Shown here piece by piece: positions 1 through 5,767 of a stretch of 5,767 nucleotides of DNA. The stretch lies in the NCBI GenBank assembly GCA_964194535.1, contig CAXMMX010000022.1, positions 1 through 5,767 on the forward strand. The letters run 5' to 3'. Every line of letters begins with the position of its first letter. Position 1 is the stretch's first letter. The notes below the pieces were generated by a model. It was not told the DNA's origin and searched no databases. It was given only the letters and a program-made list of their open reading frames with translations. Source of the DNA: UBA2767 sp964194535 (GTDB lineage: Bacteria > Pseudomonadota > Alphaproteobacteria > Rhizobiales > Methyloligellaceae). The position numbers and the translations under genes are program-made.

Positions 1-135
1 TCCATGAGCGCGGTTGCGGACACAATGGACGCCAGCGTGGAAGCGGTGGAATCTCTTTTGGCGCGCGGTCGCCGGGCGCTAAAGAAGAGTTTAAAATCGC
101 AATGGAAAGCATTTCTGCCGGAAATGCCCGAGTGA
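1..135 (+). CDS. ECF-type RNA polymerase sigma factor, C-terminal fragment
   Basis: Open from the left edge in frame 1, giving 44 residues that end at TGA 133-135; the start lies outside the window. The fragment fits sigma region 4.2, the helix-turn-helix that contacts the -35 element. It reads MSAVADTMDASVEAV then ESLLARGRRALKKSL, and the stretch 'SV-A-ESLLARGRRAL' is typical of alphaproteobacterial and CnrH-like ECF sigma factors. A short basic/aromatic tail (SQWKAFLPEMPE) follows. The two genes downstream, a single-pass membrane protein and a CnrX-like periplasmic sensor, support the call because CnrH-type sigma factors are commonly encoded with such partners. Regions 2 and 3 cannot be seen, so the ECF subgroup and target promoter cannot be given. 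A LuxR-type HTH C-terminus is a less likely alternative. Confidence 0.75.
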   Translation, partial: SMSAVADTMDASVEAVESLLARGRRALKKSLKSQWKAFLPEMPE

Positions 136-143
136 CGGGCATT
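123..143 (+). promoter_or_regulatory. Perfect 8-bp hairpin spanning the sigma-factor stop codon
   Basis: AATGCCCG (123-130) and CGGGCATT (136-143) are exact reverse complements separated by AGTGA, so the TGA stop (133-135) lies in the loop. No T-run follows on either strand, so it does not look like an intrinsic terminator. In the mRNA it would lie between the sigma gene and the putative anti-sigma gene, where it could affect message stability or the ratio of the two products. The stem is directly visible; the role is inferred, and one such stem by chance in a window this size is not very unlikely. Confidence 0.45.
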
Positions 144-163
144 GAAGAAATAAGTTTAGAGAT

Positions 164-682
164 ATGATGCAGGATAAGGATACAAAGAAGGGTCTCGCAA
201 GACTGGAAGAGATGCTGGACACGTTCGGCGCCGACCCGGCGCGCTGGCCCGTGTCGGAACGTGCAGCACTTGAAGCGCTCGCCGGGACGCAAGACCAGGC
301 CCGCCGGCTGATTGACGAGGCGCAGGCGCTTGAGCGCGTGATGGATACTGCTCCAGTGCTCAAGGCGAGCCATGCCCTGAAGGCGCGTATCGTGGCCGCT
401 GCGGCGAATGATGCTGTTCGCGAAGCACGCGTGTTGCCGATCACGGCCTCACCGGGCCGCTCTGAACATTCACTTCGTGTGCGGCGCTCCGCACTCATGT
501 GGCCGGCTGCTGCACTTGCCGCCTCGTTTGCCTTCGGACTTTATCTCGGCGTGTCCGGTGTCGGTGGACAGGCATTTGAAGGCGCGTTTCAGATTGCCGC
601 GATCAATGGCGCCGGAGGAGATGAAGAAGCTATCTTCTGGCTGGAAGATGATTCTGGGCCAGATGCGGAGGACATGCTGTGA
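164..682 (+). CDS. Single-pass membrane protein, putative anti-sigma factor
   Basis: 172 residues. The N-terminal half (about 1-108) is hydrophilic, helix-rich and predicted cytoplasmic, with the stretch FGADPARWP (21-29) that recurs in small proteins encoded after alphaproteobacterial ECF sigma genes. One membrane segment covers about 110-132 (ALMWPAAALAASFAFGLYLG and on). A short periplasmic end of about 40 residues finishes in a strongly acidic tail with nine Asp/Glu and no Lys/Arg (about 151-172). There are no cysteines, so it is not a zinc-type (HX3CX2C) anti-sigma factor. Its place between a sigma factor and a CnrX-like sensor suggests the CnrY role: cytoplasmic part binds sigma, periplasmic tail contacts the sensor. 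This is inference from order and topology; I see no clear sequence match to CnrY. Tandem ATGs occur at 164 and 167; AGAG at 158-161 is better spaced for the second, so the true start may be 167. The gap from the sigma stop is 28 bp. Confidence 0.6.
   Translation: MMQDKDTKKGLARLEEMLDTFGADPARWPVSERAALEALAGTQDQARRLIDEAQALERVMDTAPVLKASHALKARIVAAAANDAVREARVLPITASPGRSEHSLRVRRSALMWPAAALAASFAFGLYLGVSGVGGQAFEGAFQIAAINGAGGDEEAIFWLEDDSGPDAEDML
667..672 (+). promoter_or_regulatory. Shine-Dalgarno for the GTG-started sensor gene
   Basis: GGAGGA lies 6 bases before the GTG at 679-681, inside the 3' end of the preceding gene. It decides the start of the sensor gene: the GTG overlaps the upstream TGA (680-682) as GTGA, an arrangement that usually gives translational coupling. 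Confidence 0.8.
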
Positions 683-1227
683 ACGCTGACGCCCAGACAG
701 GCAATAAGGCGGGAGAGCCGGGGAAACGGCGGTGGCTTTGGCCACTGCTGATTATTTCCTTGGGGCTCAATCTCCTGTTTGTGGGCCTCGTCGTTGGCCG
801 AATGTGGACGCATGGGGGAGGGCCAGGGGCGTTCCATCGTGTATTTACCGGCGCCATCGAGTCCTTGATGAAGGACCTGCCTGATGCCAAGCGTCAGCAC
901 GCGGGCGAGCTGCTGAAACGTCACCGCTCAACGCTCCGCCAGCTCAGAAAACAGATCAGGGAACAGCGTCGTGTGGTGAAGGATGCTATTCTGACTGAAC
1001 CCTATGATGAAGCAAAGGTCGGCGAGGTGTTTGCCCGTTTCCGGGAAATCCGGACCGGCCAGCACAAATCCATGCACACCATGCTGGGTGAGTTACTGAA
1101 GGGGCTGACGCTGAAAGAGCGGGAGCAGCTTCTCAGCCATATTCGCGCCGGCTTCAGGCGCCGCAGGGGCCGTCACCGCCAGGCGAACGGCCCGCAGACC
1201 GGGCACCGTCCACCAGAGAGTCAATAG
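679..1227 (+). CDS. Membrane-anchored periplasmic heavy-metal sensor-like protein (CnrX/CpxP/Spy type)
   Basis: 182 residues from a GTG start. A short basic cytoplasmic N-terminus (KRR 16-18) precedes one membrane anchor (about 19-40, WLWPLLIISLGLNLLFVGLV), then a helical periplasmic domain (about 50-157). That domain shows the Metal_resist/CpxP-like pattern: LPDAKRQH followed by long amphipathic helices rich in Arg (LRQLRKQIREQRRVVKDAI, 86-104), 'TEPYDEAKV' at 106-114, and 'LTLKEREQLL' at 143-152, which resembles the LTxxQ/LTxxeR motif of the superfamily. In CnrX this fold binds Ni/Co through His, Glu and Met; here H45, H53, H74, H82, H129, M132, H133 and M135 are available, but I cannot align them to the CnrX ligands, so metal binding is unproven. 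The C-terminus (156-182) is Arg-rich with RRRR at 160-163. There are no cysteines. It overlaps the putative anti-sigma gene by 4 bases and probably modulates it in the periplasm. Confidence 0.85.
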   Translation: MNADAQTGNKAGEPGKRRWLWPLLIISLGLNLLFVGLVVGRMWTHGGGPGAFHRVFTGAIESLMKDLPDAKRQHAGELLKRHRSTLRQLRKQIREQRRVVKDAILTEPYDEAKVGEVFARFREIRTGQHKSMHTMLGELLKGLTLKEREQLLSHIRAGFRRRRGRHRQANGPQTGHRPPESQ

Positions 1228-1228
1228 C

Positions 1229-3529
1229 TTATGCGGCCTGTGAGCCAGTCTCGGACAGAATTGGCTTGAGCGGCAGGTGGCAGATGACTGTCGTGCCTTC
1301 CGATTCGGCGCTCTTGATCTCGAATTTTCCACCGTGCATTTCCACCAGTGAGCGTGAGATCGCAAGCCCCAGACCGCTTCCCGGCCGGCTCTTGGTTAGC
1401 TGATTTTCCACCTGCTCGAACGGGCGTCCCAACTTGTCGATCTCGGACTTGGGAATGCCAATGCCCGTATCGGCAATCGTGATTTTCGCATGGCCCTTGG
1501 TCTTTGAAAGCCGGACAGTCACCTTGCCCTCATCGGGCGTGAATTTCACCGCATTCGATAGCAGGTTCAGCAATATCTGCTTCACGGCTCTCTTGTCGGC
1601 GCGCATTTTGAGGTGTTTCAGTCCTGCGCGTTTTACCTCAATGGAGCGTTTGTTCGCAGCTTGGGCCACCACGCGGATGCTGTCCTCGGCGATTTCACCG
1701 GCATCCAGCGATTTGATGTTGAGGTTGATACGCCCGGCCTCGATTTTCGACATGTCCAGAATGTCGCTGATGACCTCCAGCAGATATTTTCCGCTCTCAT
1801 GGATGTCGTGTGCATATTCCACATATTTCTGATTGCCTACGGGTCCGAACATGCCGTTCTTCATGACTTCGGAGAATCCGATGACGGCGTTGAGGGGGGT
1901 TCTCAACTCGTGGCTGATATTTGCCAGGAATTCTGATTTAGCGCGGTTCGCGGCTTCTGCGCGGTTTTTCTCTAACGCATATTTTTCCATCAGATCGACA
2001 AGCTGCTGTTTCTGCTGCTCCAATTCTCTTCTGGAAAGGCGTAAATCAGTGATGGTGGCTTTCAGTTCTTCTTCGCTCTTCGCTTGGCGTTGCTGACTTT
2101 TTTTCAACGACGTGATGTCAGTGCCCACGCTCACATAGCAACCGTCATTCGTTCGCCGCTCATCGATATGCAGCCAGTTACCGTCTTCGAGCTGTGCTTC
2201 ATAGGTATGTGCGCCTGATGTCCTGTTGCCGTTCACGGTTTTGCGGGTGCGCAAAATGGGTGCCGTGGCTTCAGCCATAATTCGCTCGTAGGGCGTGCCG
2301 GGCACGACCGCGTTATCGTCGAGATTGTAAAATTGCTTGTACTTTCTGTTGCACATCACAAGCCGGTTGTCCGCATCCCACAGGACAAAGGCTTCCGAGA
2401 TGGCTTCAATGGCGTCATGGAGCTTGATATCCGTTGTGGGCGCTGAGTGTGCAGCACTCTGGACATTGTTTTGAGGTGAGACAACGCCGATCAGATGGGT
2501 CTCGCTGCCGTCGCCTTTGCGGTGGAACGATCCTTCGAAACGCAAGCTCATCCAGTGCCCGTCCTGATGACGAAGGCGGAATGTTTGATCGAAGTTTTCC
2601 TGTCCATCTCGGACCGCTGCTTCCACGGCGGTATAGAGATCATCGTCTGTGTGAATCGCGACGGCAATTTCACTGTAGGGAATACTTTCTTCTCCCTGGC
2701 TCCATCCCGCCAGAGCACGCATGGCCCGCGAGACACGTACATGACCGCGCGCCACGTTCCAGTCCCAGAAACCAACGCCTGATTTGTCAAAAGCAATATC
2801 CAGATTTCTTTGCTTGGCCGACAATGCGTCTTCCAAATTGTTGGTGCGCTCAGACAGCCAGTGAAAACTGGCGCCTATCAGCAACAACAATATCCCTGTC
2901 GTCATTGAAAGTGTGGTGTCCACTGCAGTGTCACGGCGCCATTTCTTGAGCGCTGTCCCGGTTGGCTGCAGTAACGTGATCTGGGCTTGCAAATTGCGTA
3001 TGTTGCGCACGGTTACAAGCGCATCATGGCCATCTGCCAGTGTGAGTTGAAGGACGCCGGCCTGGGCGCCAAAGGTCGTGACGGGTTGGTCCTTGCCCAG
3101 AATTTGCAGCAGAGACGAGCTGTCATTCTGCGCGGTTATGGGCGCGGTGGCTTGCACCACACCTGATCCATCGGCAAGCAATACCCGGCGGCCCTCGAGG
3201 GTGGCGCCGGCCGGAAGGCTGTCCGCCAGGCGGTTTTGCCAATCGCGCTTTGTTGAAGAGCCTGTGTTCTGCAGGTTCGCTGCAATGGTGTCGGCGATCA
3301 GGGATATCTGGGTGCGGGCTTCATCGATTGCGATGCGTTTGCCGTATATGAAATGCCCCAGGGTGCCAGCCAGTAAAGCCACGAAGAACAGCATCAGCAG
3401 ATATGGAATAACCCGCCGTAGCGATTGTTCTGTGAGAAACCGTTCAAGAAATGTTACACCGAACTGTTGAGAAATTTCGCCCGCCGAGAACGTGATTCCA
3501 CCCCGGCGCACGGTCCGAGTCCGCGCCAT
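1229..3529 (-). CDS. pleC: Membrane-bound PAS sensor histidine kinase, PleC-like
   Basis: 766 residues. A cytoplasmic N-terminus (1-39) leads to TM1 (about 40-62), a periplasmic domain (about 63-204) and TM2 (about 206-224). PAS-1 follows (about 243-350, GVGFWDWNVARGHVRVS), then PAS-2 (about 372-473, AISEAFVLWDADNRLVMCNR), a coiled-coil linker (475-530), HisKA with SHELRTPLNAVIGFSEVM (phospho-acceptor H540) and HATPase_c. The ATP-binding boxes are intact: N box LLNLLSNAVKF (653-663), G1 DTGIGIP (687-693), F box RPFEQVENQ (702-710), G2 GSGLGLAISRSLVEMHGG. HExxT (H540-T544) favours kinase plus phosphatase activity. Topology, paired PAS domains and the 'FGPVGNQKYVEYAHDIHESGKYLL...ILDMSKIEAGR' and 'KLGRPFEQVENQLTKS' stretches point to PleC, which in Caulobacter acts on DivK and PleD at a cell pole. 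There is no receiver domain and no response regulator nearby. A PleC paralogue (PdhS type) is the main alternative. The ATG at 3529-3527 has a good ribosome site. The gene ends one base from the convergent sensor gene. Confidence 0.9.
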   Translation of the reverse strand: MARTRTVRRGGITFSAGEISQQFGVTFLERFLTEQSLRRVIPYLLMLFFVALLAGTLGHFIYGKRIAIDEARTQISLIADTIAANLQNTGSSTKRDWQNRLADSLPAGATLEGRRVLLADGSGVVQATAPITAQNDSSSLLQILGKDQPVTTFGAQAGVLQLTLADGHDALVTVRNIRNLQAQITLLQPTGTALKKWRRDTAVDTTLSMTTGILLLLIGASFHWLSERTNNLEDALSAKQRNLDIAFDKSGVGFWDWNVARGHVRVSRAMRALAGWSQGEESIPYSEIAVAIHTDDDLYTAVEAAVRDGQENFDQTFRLRHQDGHWMSLRFEGSFHRKGDGSETHLIGVVSPQNNVQSAAHSAPTTDIKLHDAIEAISEAFVLWDADNRLVMCNRKYKQFYNLDDNAVVPGTPYERIMAEATAPILRTRKTVNGNRTSGAHTYEAQLEDGNWLHIDERRTNDGCYVSVGTDITSLKKSQQRQAKSEEELKATITDLRLSRRELEQQKQQLVDLMEKYALEKNRAEAANRAKSEFLANISHELRTPLNAVIGFSEVMKNGMFGPVGNQKYVEYAHDIHESGKYLLEVISDILDMSKIEAGRINLNIKSLDAGEIAEDSIRVVAQAANKRSIEVKRAGLKHLKMRADKRAVKQILLNLLSNAVKFTPDEGKVTVRLSKTKGHAKITIADTGIGIPKSEIDKLGRPFEQVENQLTKSRPGSGLGLAISRSLVEMHGGKFEIKSAESEGTTVICHLPLKPILSETGSQAA

Positions 3530-3535
3530 CTAGTG

Positions 3536-3543
3536 CCCCCTCT
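3536..3543 (-). promoter_or_regulatory. Shine-Dalgarno of the kinase gene
   Basis: On the minus strand AGAGGGGG ends 6 bases before the ATG at 3529. It supports this start for the 766-residue kinase rather than an internal Met. Confidence 0.7.
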
Positions 3544-3586
3544 ACAAGGTCTTCGTCCCATGAAACAGAAGACGTGCCGCATCTCC

Positions 3587-3608
3587 GAATCACTTACCCC
3601 ATTGATTC
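3587..3608. promoter_or_regulatory. Pair of GANTC (CcrM methylation) sites upstream of the kinase
   Basis: GAATC at 3587-3591 and GATTC at 3604-3608 lie 58-79 bases upstream of the kinase ATG; a third GATTC (3494-3498) lies just inside the gene. In alphaproteobacteria GANTC is methylated by CcrM, and GcrA can respond to that methylation at cell-cycle promoters. The motifs are directly seen; a regulatory role is inferred. GANTC also occurs singly elsewhere in the window (for example 49-53), so chance is possible. Confidence 0.35.
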
Positions 3609-3632
3609 GAAACCCGGGTCTCTTGTCTAGAG

Positions 3633-3654
3633 AGAACATGTGGAGAACCTGTGG
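3633..3654. repeat. Tandem 11-bp direct repeat upstream of the kinase
   Basis: AGAACATGTGG (3633-3643) is followed directly by AGAACCTGTGG (3644-3654), identical at 10 of 11 positions and spaced about one helical turn apart, so a protein could bind both copies on one face of the DNA. It lies 104-125 bases upstream of the kinase ATG. The minus strand of the junction reads TTCTCCACA (3647-3639), one base from the DnaA box TTATCCACA. No known operator was recognised. Confidence 0.5.
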
Positions 3655-3700
3655 AATGCCCAAGTTTGCAAAACTGAAAACAGGTGAAATGCGTGGTGTT

Positions 3701-5767
3701 CTATTCCAGAGTTTTTGTCACGATTTCATATAGATCGCGCGATAACTTATCATGGGATGCTATGCGTTTGAGCTCAGACCTGGCCTTCGACTTCCGTGCT
3801 GATTCCAGCATTCTCCAGCTCTTGAAAGCGCCCAATATTCTCGCTGAGACTTGCGGATTGAACGTATCGATCTCGAGAACCGCATCTGCCACCAGGCGGA
3901 AACCTGCACCGTCCGCACGGCAGAATCCGGTCGGGTTCATGTTGGCGAAAGCGCCGATCAGTGCGCGCACCTTGTTTGGTGTCTTGAGCGAGAAGAGCGG
4001 ATGTTTGATGAGCGCCTGAACCCGTTCTGGTGCGTCTGATACGCTCGACATGGCCTGCAGGGCGAACCATTTGTCGATCACCAGATGATCGTCCTTCCAT
4101 TTCTCGTAGAAATCGTCGAACGCTGCCTCGCGCAGCTCCCCATCCAGATGGGCCAGCACATCCAGGGCGGCAATCTTGTCCGTCATGTTTGCCGCCGTCT
4201 CATAATGCGCACTGATGCGCGCCACATCACTCTCATCGCCTGTTGCCGAGAGCAGTGCCAGCGCAGTATTGCGCAGAGCGCGTTTCCCCGCATCGTCTGC
4301 TTCAGGAGAGTAGGGGCCGGGGATGGCGTTGGTGCAGTAGAGGTCTTCCAGCTCGCAATGCAGTATGCGCGCAACCTCTGCCTTGAGCCATTCGCGCCCA
4401 TTATGAATGGCGTCCGGGTTGACGTTTTTGCCGATCTCACGCGCGATATCGGATTCACTCGGCAATTTCAGGACTTCAGCCCGGTAAGCGGGTTCAAGCG
4501 TCTCATCCCTTATTGTCGCTGCCAGAGCGCCGACAAAGCCGGAGGCCGATGCCGGAGTATTGCCGCTTGCAAACGCGGCAGTGGCGCTGGTGAGAAAGCG
4601 TAATGCATAGCTTTGTCCGGCCTGCCAGCGGTTGAACAGGTCGCTGTCATTGGCCATCAGGAATTCAAGGTCGTGCTCGCTTAAATGCGCCGTCAGTTTG
4701 ACGGGGGCGGAAAATCCCCGCAACAGGGAGGGGACTGGCCGAGAAGGGATATCTGCAAACCGGAACACCTGCCTGGCATCGCGCAAGTGGATGAGCCCGT
4801 CGGTGATTTCCTCGCCGGACTCAAGACGTAAGGGCAGATCATCACCATTTTGCCCAATCAATCCGAGTTTAATCGGCATATGAAGGGGGTATTTTTTAGT
4901 TTGTCCCGGGGTCGCAGGCGTAACCTGGCTGATACTCAATTCCGCAATTTTGTCCTTGGTGTTGTATGTCAGGGAGGCAGCAACCTCCGGCGTGCCAGCC
5001 TGGCTGTACCAGCGTGTGAACTGATCGAGATCGGTGTCTGTGGCCTCACTGATACAGGAGATGAAATCCTCCACTGTCGCCGCATCTCCGTCATGGCGCT
5101 CGAAATAGAGATCGGTGGCTGCGCGAAAGCCATCACGCCCGACCATGGTCTCAATCATGCGACAGAGTTCAGCGCCTTTTTCATACACGGTTGCTGTATA
5201 GAAGTTATTGATTTCAATATAAGAATCAGGGCGAACAGGATGGGCCAGCGGCCCGCTGTCCTCGGGGAACTGGTGGGTCTTCAACATGCGCACATCGCTG
5301 ATCCGTTCCACCGGACGCGAGCGCAAGTCGGAAGTAAATTCCTGGTCCCGGTAAACCGTCAGCCCCTCCTTGAGGCAAAGCTGAAACCAGTTCCGGCAGG
5401 TGATACGGTTTCCTGTCCAGTTATGGAAATATTCGTGCCCGATGACGGCTTCGATCGCCGCATAGTCGGCATCGGTCGCGGTTTCGGGCCTGGCAAGGAT
5501 CAGCTTGTCATTGAAGACATTGAGGCCCTTGTTCTCCATCGCGCCCATATTGAAGTCGCTCACCGCGACGATCATGAACACGTCCAGATCATATTCGCGC
5601 CCAAAACGTGTCTCGTCCCATTTCATGGATCGTTTGAGTGACTCCATGGCCCAGGCGCAGCGGACTTCTTCTCCCGGTTCCACATAGATGAGCAGCTCGA
5701 CCTCGCGGCCCGACATGGTGGTGAACGTATCGGCCACGCAGACAAGCGCGCCGCCAACCATGGCGAA
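3701..5767 (-). CDS. pepN: Aminopeptidase N (M1 zinc metallopeptidase), N-terminus outside window
   Basis: 688 residues are in the window, ending at TAG (3703-3701) and open at the right edge. The protein is cytoplasmic PepN, which removes N-terminal residues from peptides. Counting from the first Met in the window (5761), the exopeptidase motif GAMEN is at 73-77, the zinc site HEYFH at 109-113 with E132 as third ligand (HEXXH-18-E), catalytic E110, and the transition-state Tyr is Y193 in TVYEKGAE. These positions match E. coli PepN with a constant shift of 188, so about 186 residues (most of the N-terminal beta domain) are missing only because of the window edge. By that alignment, domain II is about 6-256, domain III 257-358 and the helical domain IV 359-686; the ends also match (SRDLYEIVTKTLE against GDLYEKITKALA). 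No frameshift or lost catalytic residue is seen. The upstream Met at 5761 is internal, since Phe-Ala precede it in frame. Confidence 0.98.
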   Translation of the reverse strand, partial: FAMVGGALVCVADTFTTMSGREVELLIYVEPGEEVRCAWAMESLKRSMKWDETRFGREYDLDVFMIVAVSDFNMGAMENKGLNVFNDKLILARPETATDADYAAIEAVIGHEYFHNWTGNRITCRNWFQLCLKEGLTVYRDQEFTSDLRSRPVERISDVRMLKTHQFPEDSGPLAHPVRPDSYIEINNFYTATVYEKGAELCRMIETMVGRDGFRAATDLYFERHDGDAATVEDFISCISEATDTDLDQFTRWYSQAGTPEVAASLTYNTKDKIAELSISQVTPATPGQTKKYPLHMPIKLGLIGQNGDDLPLRLESGEEITDGLIHLRDARQVFRFADIPSRPVPSLLRGFSAPVKLTAHLSEHDLEFLMANDSDLFNRWQAGQSYALRFLTSATAAFASGNTPASASGFVGALAATIRDETLEPAYRAEVLKLPSESDIAREIGKNVNPDAIHNGREWLKAEVARILHCELEDLYCTNAIPGPYSPEADDAGKRALRNTALALLSATGDESDVARISAHYETAANMTDKIAALDVLAHLDGELREAAFDDFYEKWKDDHLVIDKWFALQAMSSVSDAPERVQALIKHPLFSLKTPNKVRALIGAFANMNPTGFCRADGAGFRLVADAVLEIDTFNPQVSARILGAFKSWRMLESARKSKARSELKRIASHDKLSRDLYEIVTKTLE

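Larger units (their letters stand above)
3530..3700. other. 171-bp intergenic region between pepN and the kinase gene
   Basis: Both flanking genes are on the minus strand, so this stretch holds the 3' untranslated end of pepN and probably the promoter of the kinase. It contains the kinase ribosome site, two GANTC motifs, an ACCCGGGT palindrome (3612-3619), a short TCTCT/AGAGA inverted repeat (3619-3623 with 3631-3635) and a tandem 11-bp repeat. No convincing intrinsic terminator for pepN was found: the only stem just after the stop (AGTTT/AAACT, 3663-3675) is short, AT-rich and lacks a T-run. No CtrA-type TTAA-N7-TTAA box is present. No small ORF or RNA gene could be supported. Confidence 0.7.

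Noticed and set aside
91..498. 135-codon minus-strand ORF opposite the sigma and putative anti-sigma genes
   Set aside because: Ser/Ala/Arg-rich translation typical of a shadow frame; the plus-strand genes have coherent topology and operon order.
1243..1266. AGCCA/TGGCT inverted repeat near the convergent stops
   Set aside because: Five pairs around a 14-base loop inside kinase coding sequence, with no T-run on either side.
2434..2949. 171-codon plus-strand ORF opposite the kinase PAS region
   Set aside because: Antisense to conserved PAS domains; its translation is low-complexity and rich in Arg, Cys and Pro, with no family resemblance.
3601..3629. Possible minus-strand promoter: TAGACA, 17-bp spacer, ATCAAT
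   Set aside because: The -35-like part matches 5 of 6 but the -10-like part only 3 of 6; too weak to annotate without a mapped start.
3663..3675. AGTTT-GCA-AAACT stem after the pepN stop
   Set aside because: Only five pairs, mostly A-T, and no T-run on the minus strand, so not a believable terminator.
3425..3733. 102-codon plus-strand ORF crossing the intergenic gap
   Set aside because: It starts opposite the kinase N-terminus and ends opposite the pepN C-terminus, has no good ribosome site and no recognisable product.
4850..5641. 263-codon plus-strand ORF opposite pepN
   Set aside because: It lies wholly antisense to strongly conserved PepN catalytic sequence, has no recognisable domain and is the sort of shadow frame expected opposite a GC-rich gene.

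Overview
The window looks like ordinary chromosome of an alphaproteobacterium of moderate to high GC. The evidence is the PleC/DivJ/PdhS-type core of the histidine kinase, the alphaproteobacterial style of the ECF sigma / small membrane protein / periplasmic metal-sensor-like trio, and a PepN that follows the proteobacterial enzyme closely. A more precise placement (for example Hyphomonadaceae, Rhodobiaceae or relatives) cannot be supported from sequence reading alone. There are no mobile elements, tRNA or rRNA genes, or CRISPR repeats.

Layout. Positions 1-1227 (+ strand) carry the end of a three-gene stress-response unit: the last 44 residues of an ECF sigma factor (1-135), a single-pass membrane protein in the anti-sigma position (164-682), and a membrane-anchored periplasmic protein of the CnrX/CpxP/Spy heavy-metal-sensor type (679-1227). 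The last two overlap by 4 bases (GTGA). A perfect 8-bp hairpin sits on the sigma stop codon. One base beyond the trio, converging on it, is a 766-residue membrane histidine kinase (3529-1229, - strand) with two membrane segments, a periplasmic domain, two PAS domains and a complete HisKA/HATPase core, best read as PleC or a close paralogue. After a 171-bp gap comes the 3' three quarters of pepN, aminopeptidase N (- strand, running off the right edge).

How the genes work together. The trio fits a closed signalling circuit: the periplasmic protein senses an envelope or metal signal, the single-pass protein holds the sigma factor, and the sigma factor activates target promoters. The kinase is expected to act separately, on single-domain or diguanylate-cyclase response regulators of the DivK/PleD kind, none of which is encoded here. 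The gap upstream of the kinase contains two GANTC (CcrM) sites and a tandem 11-bp repeat, which may reflect cell-cycle control. No strong candidate for a wholly new system was found; the best leads are the sigma/anti-sigma hairpin, the oppositely charged periplasmic tails of the putative anti-sigma and sensor, and the control region of the kinase.
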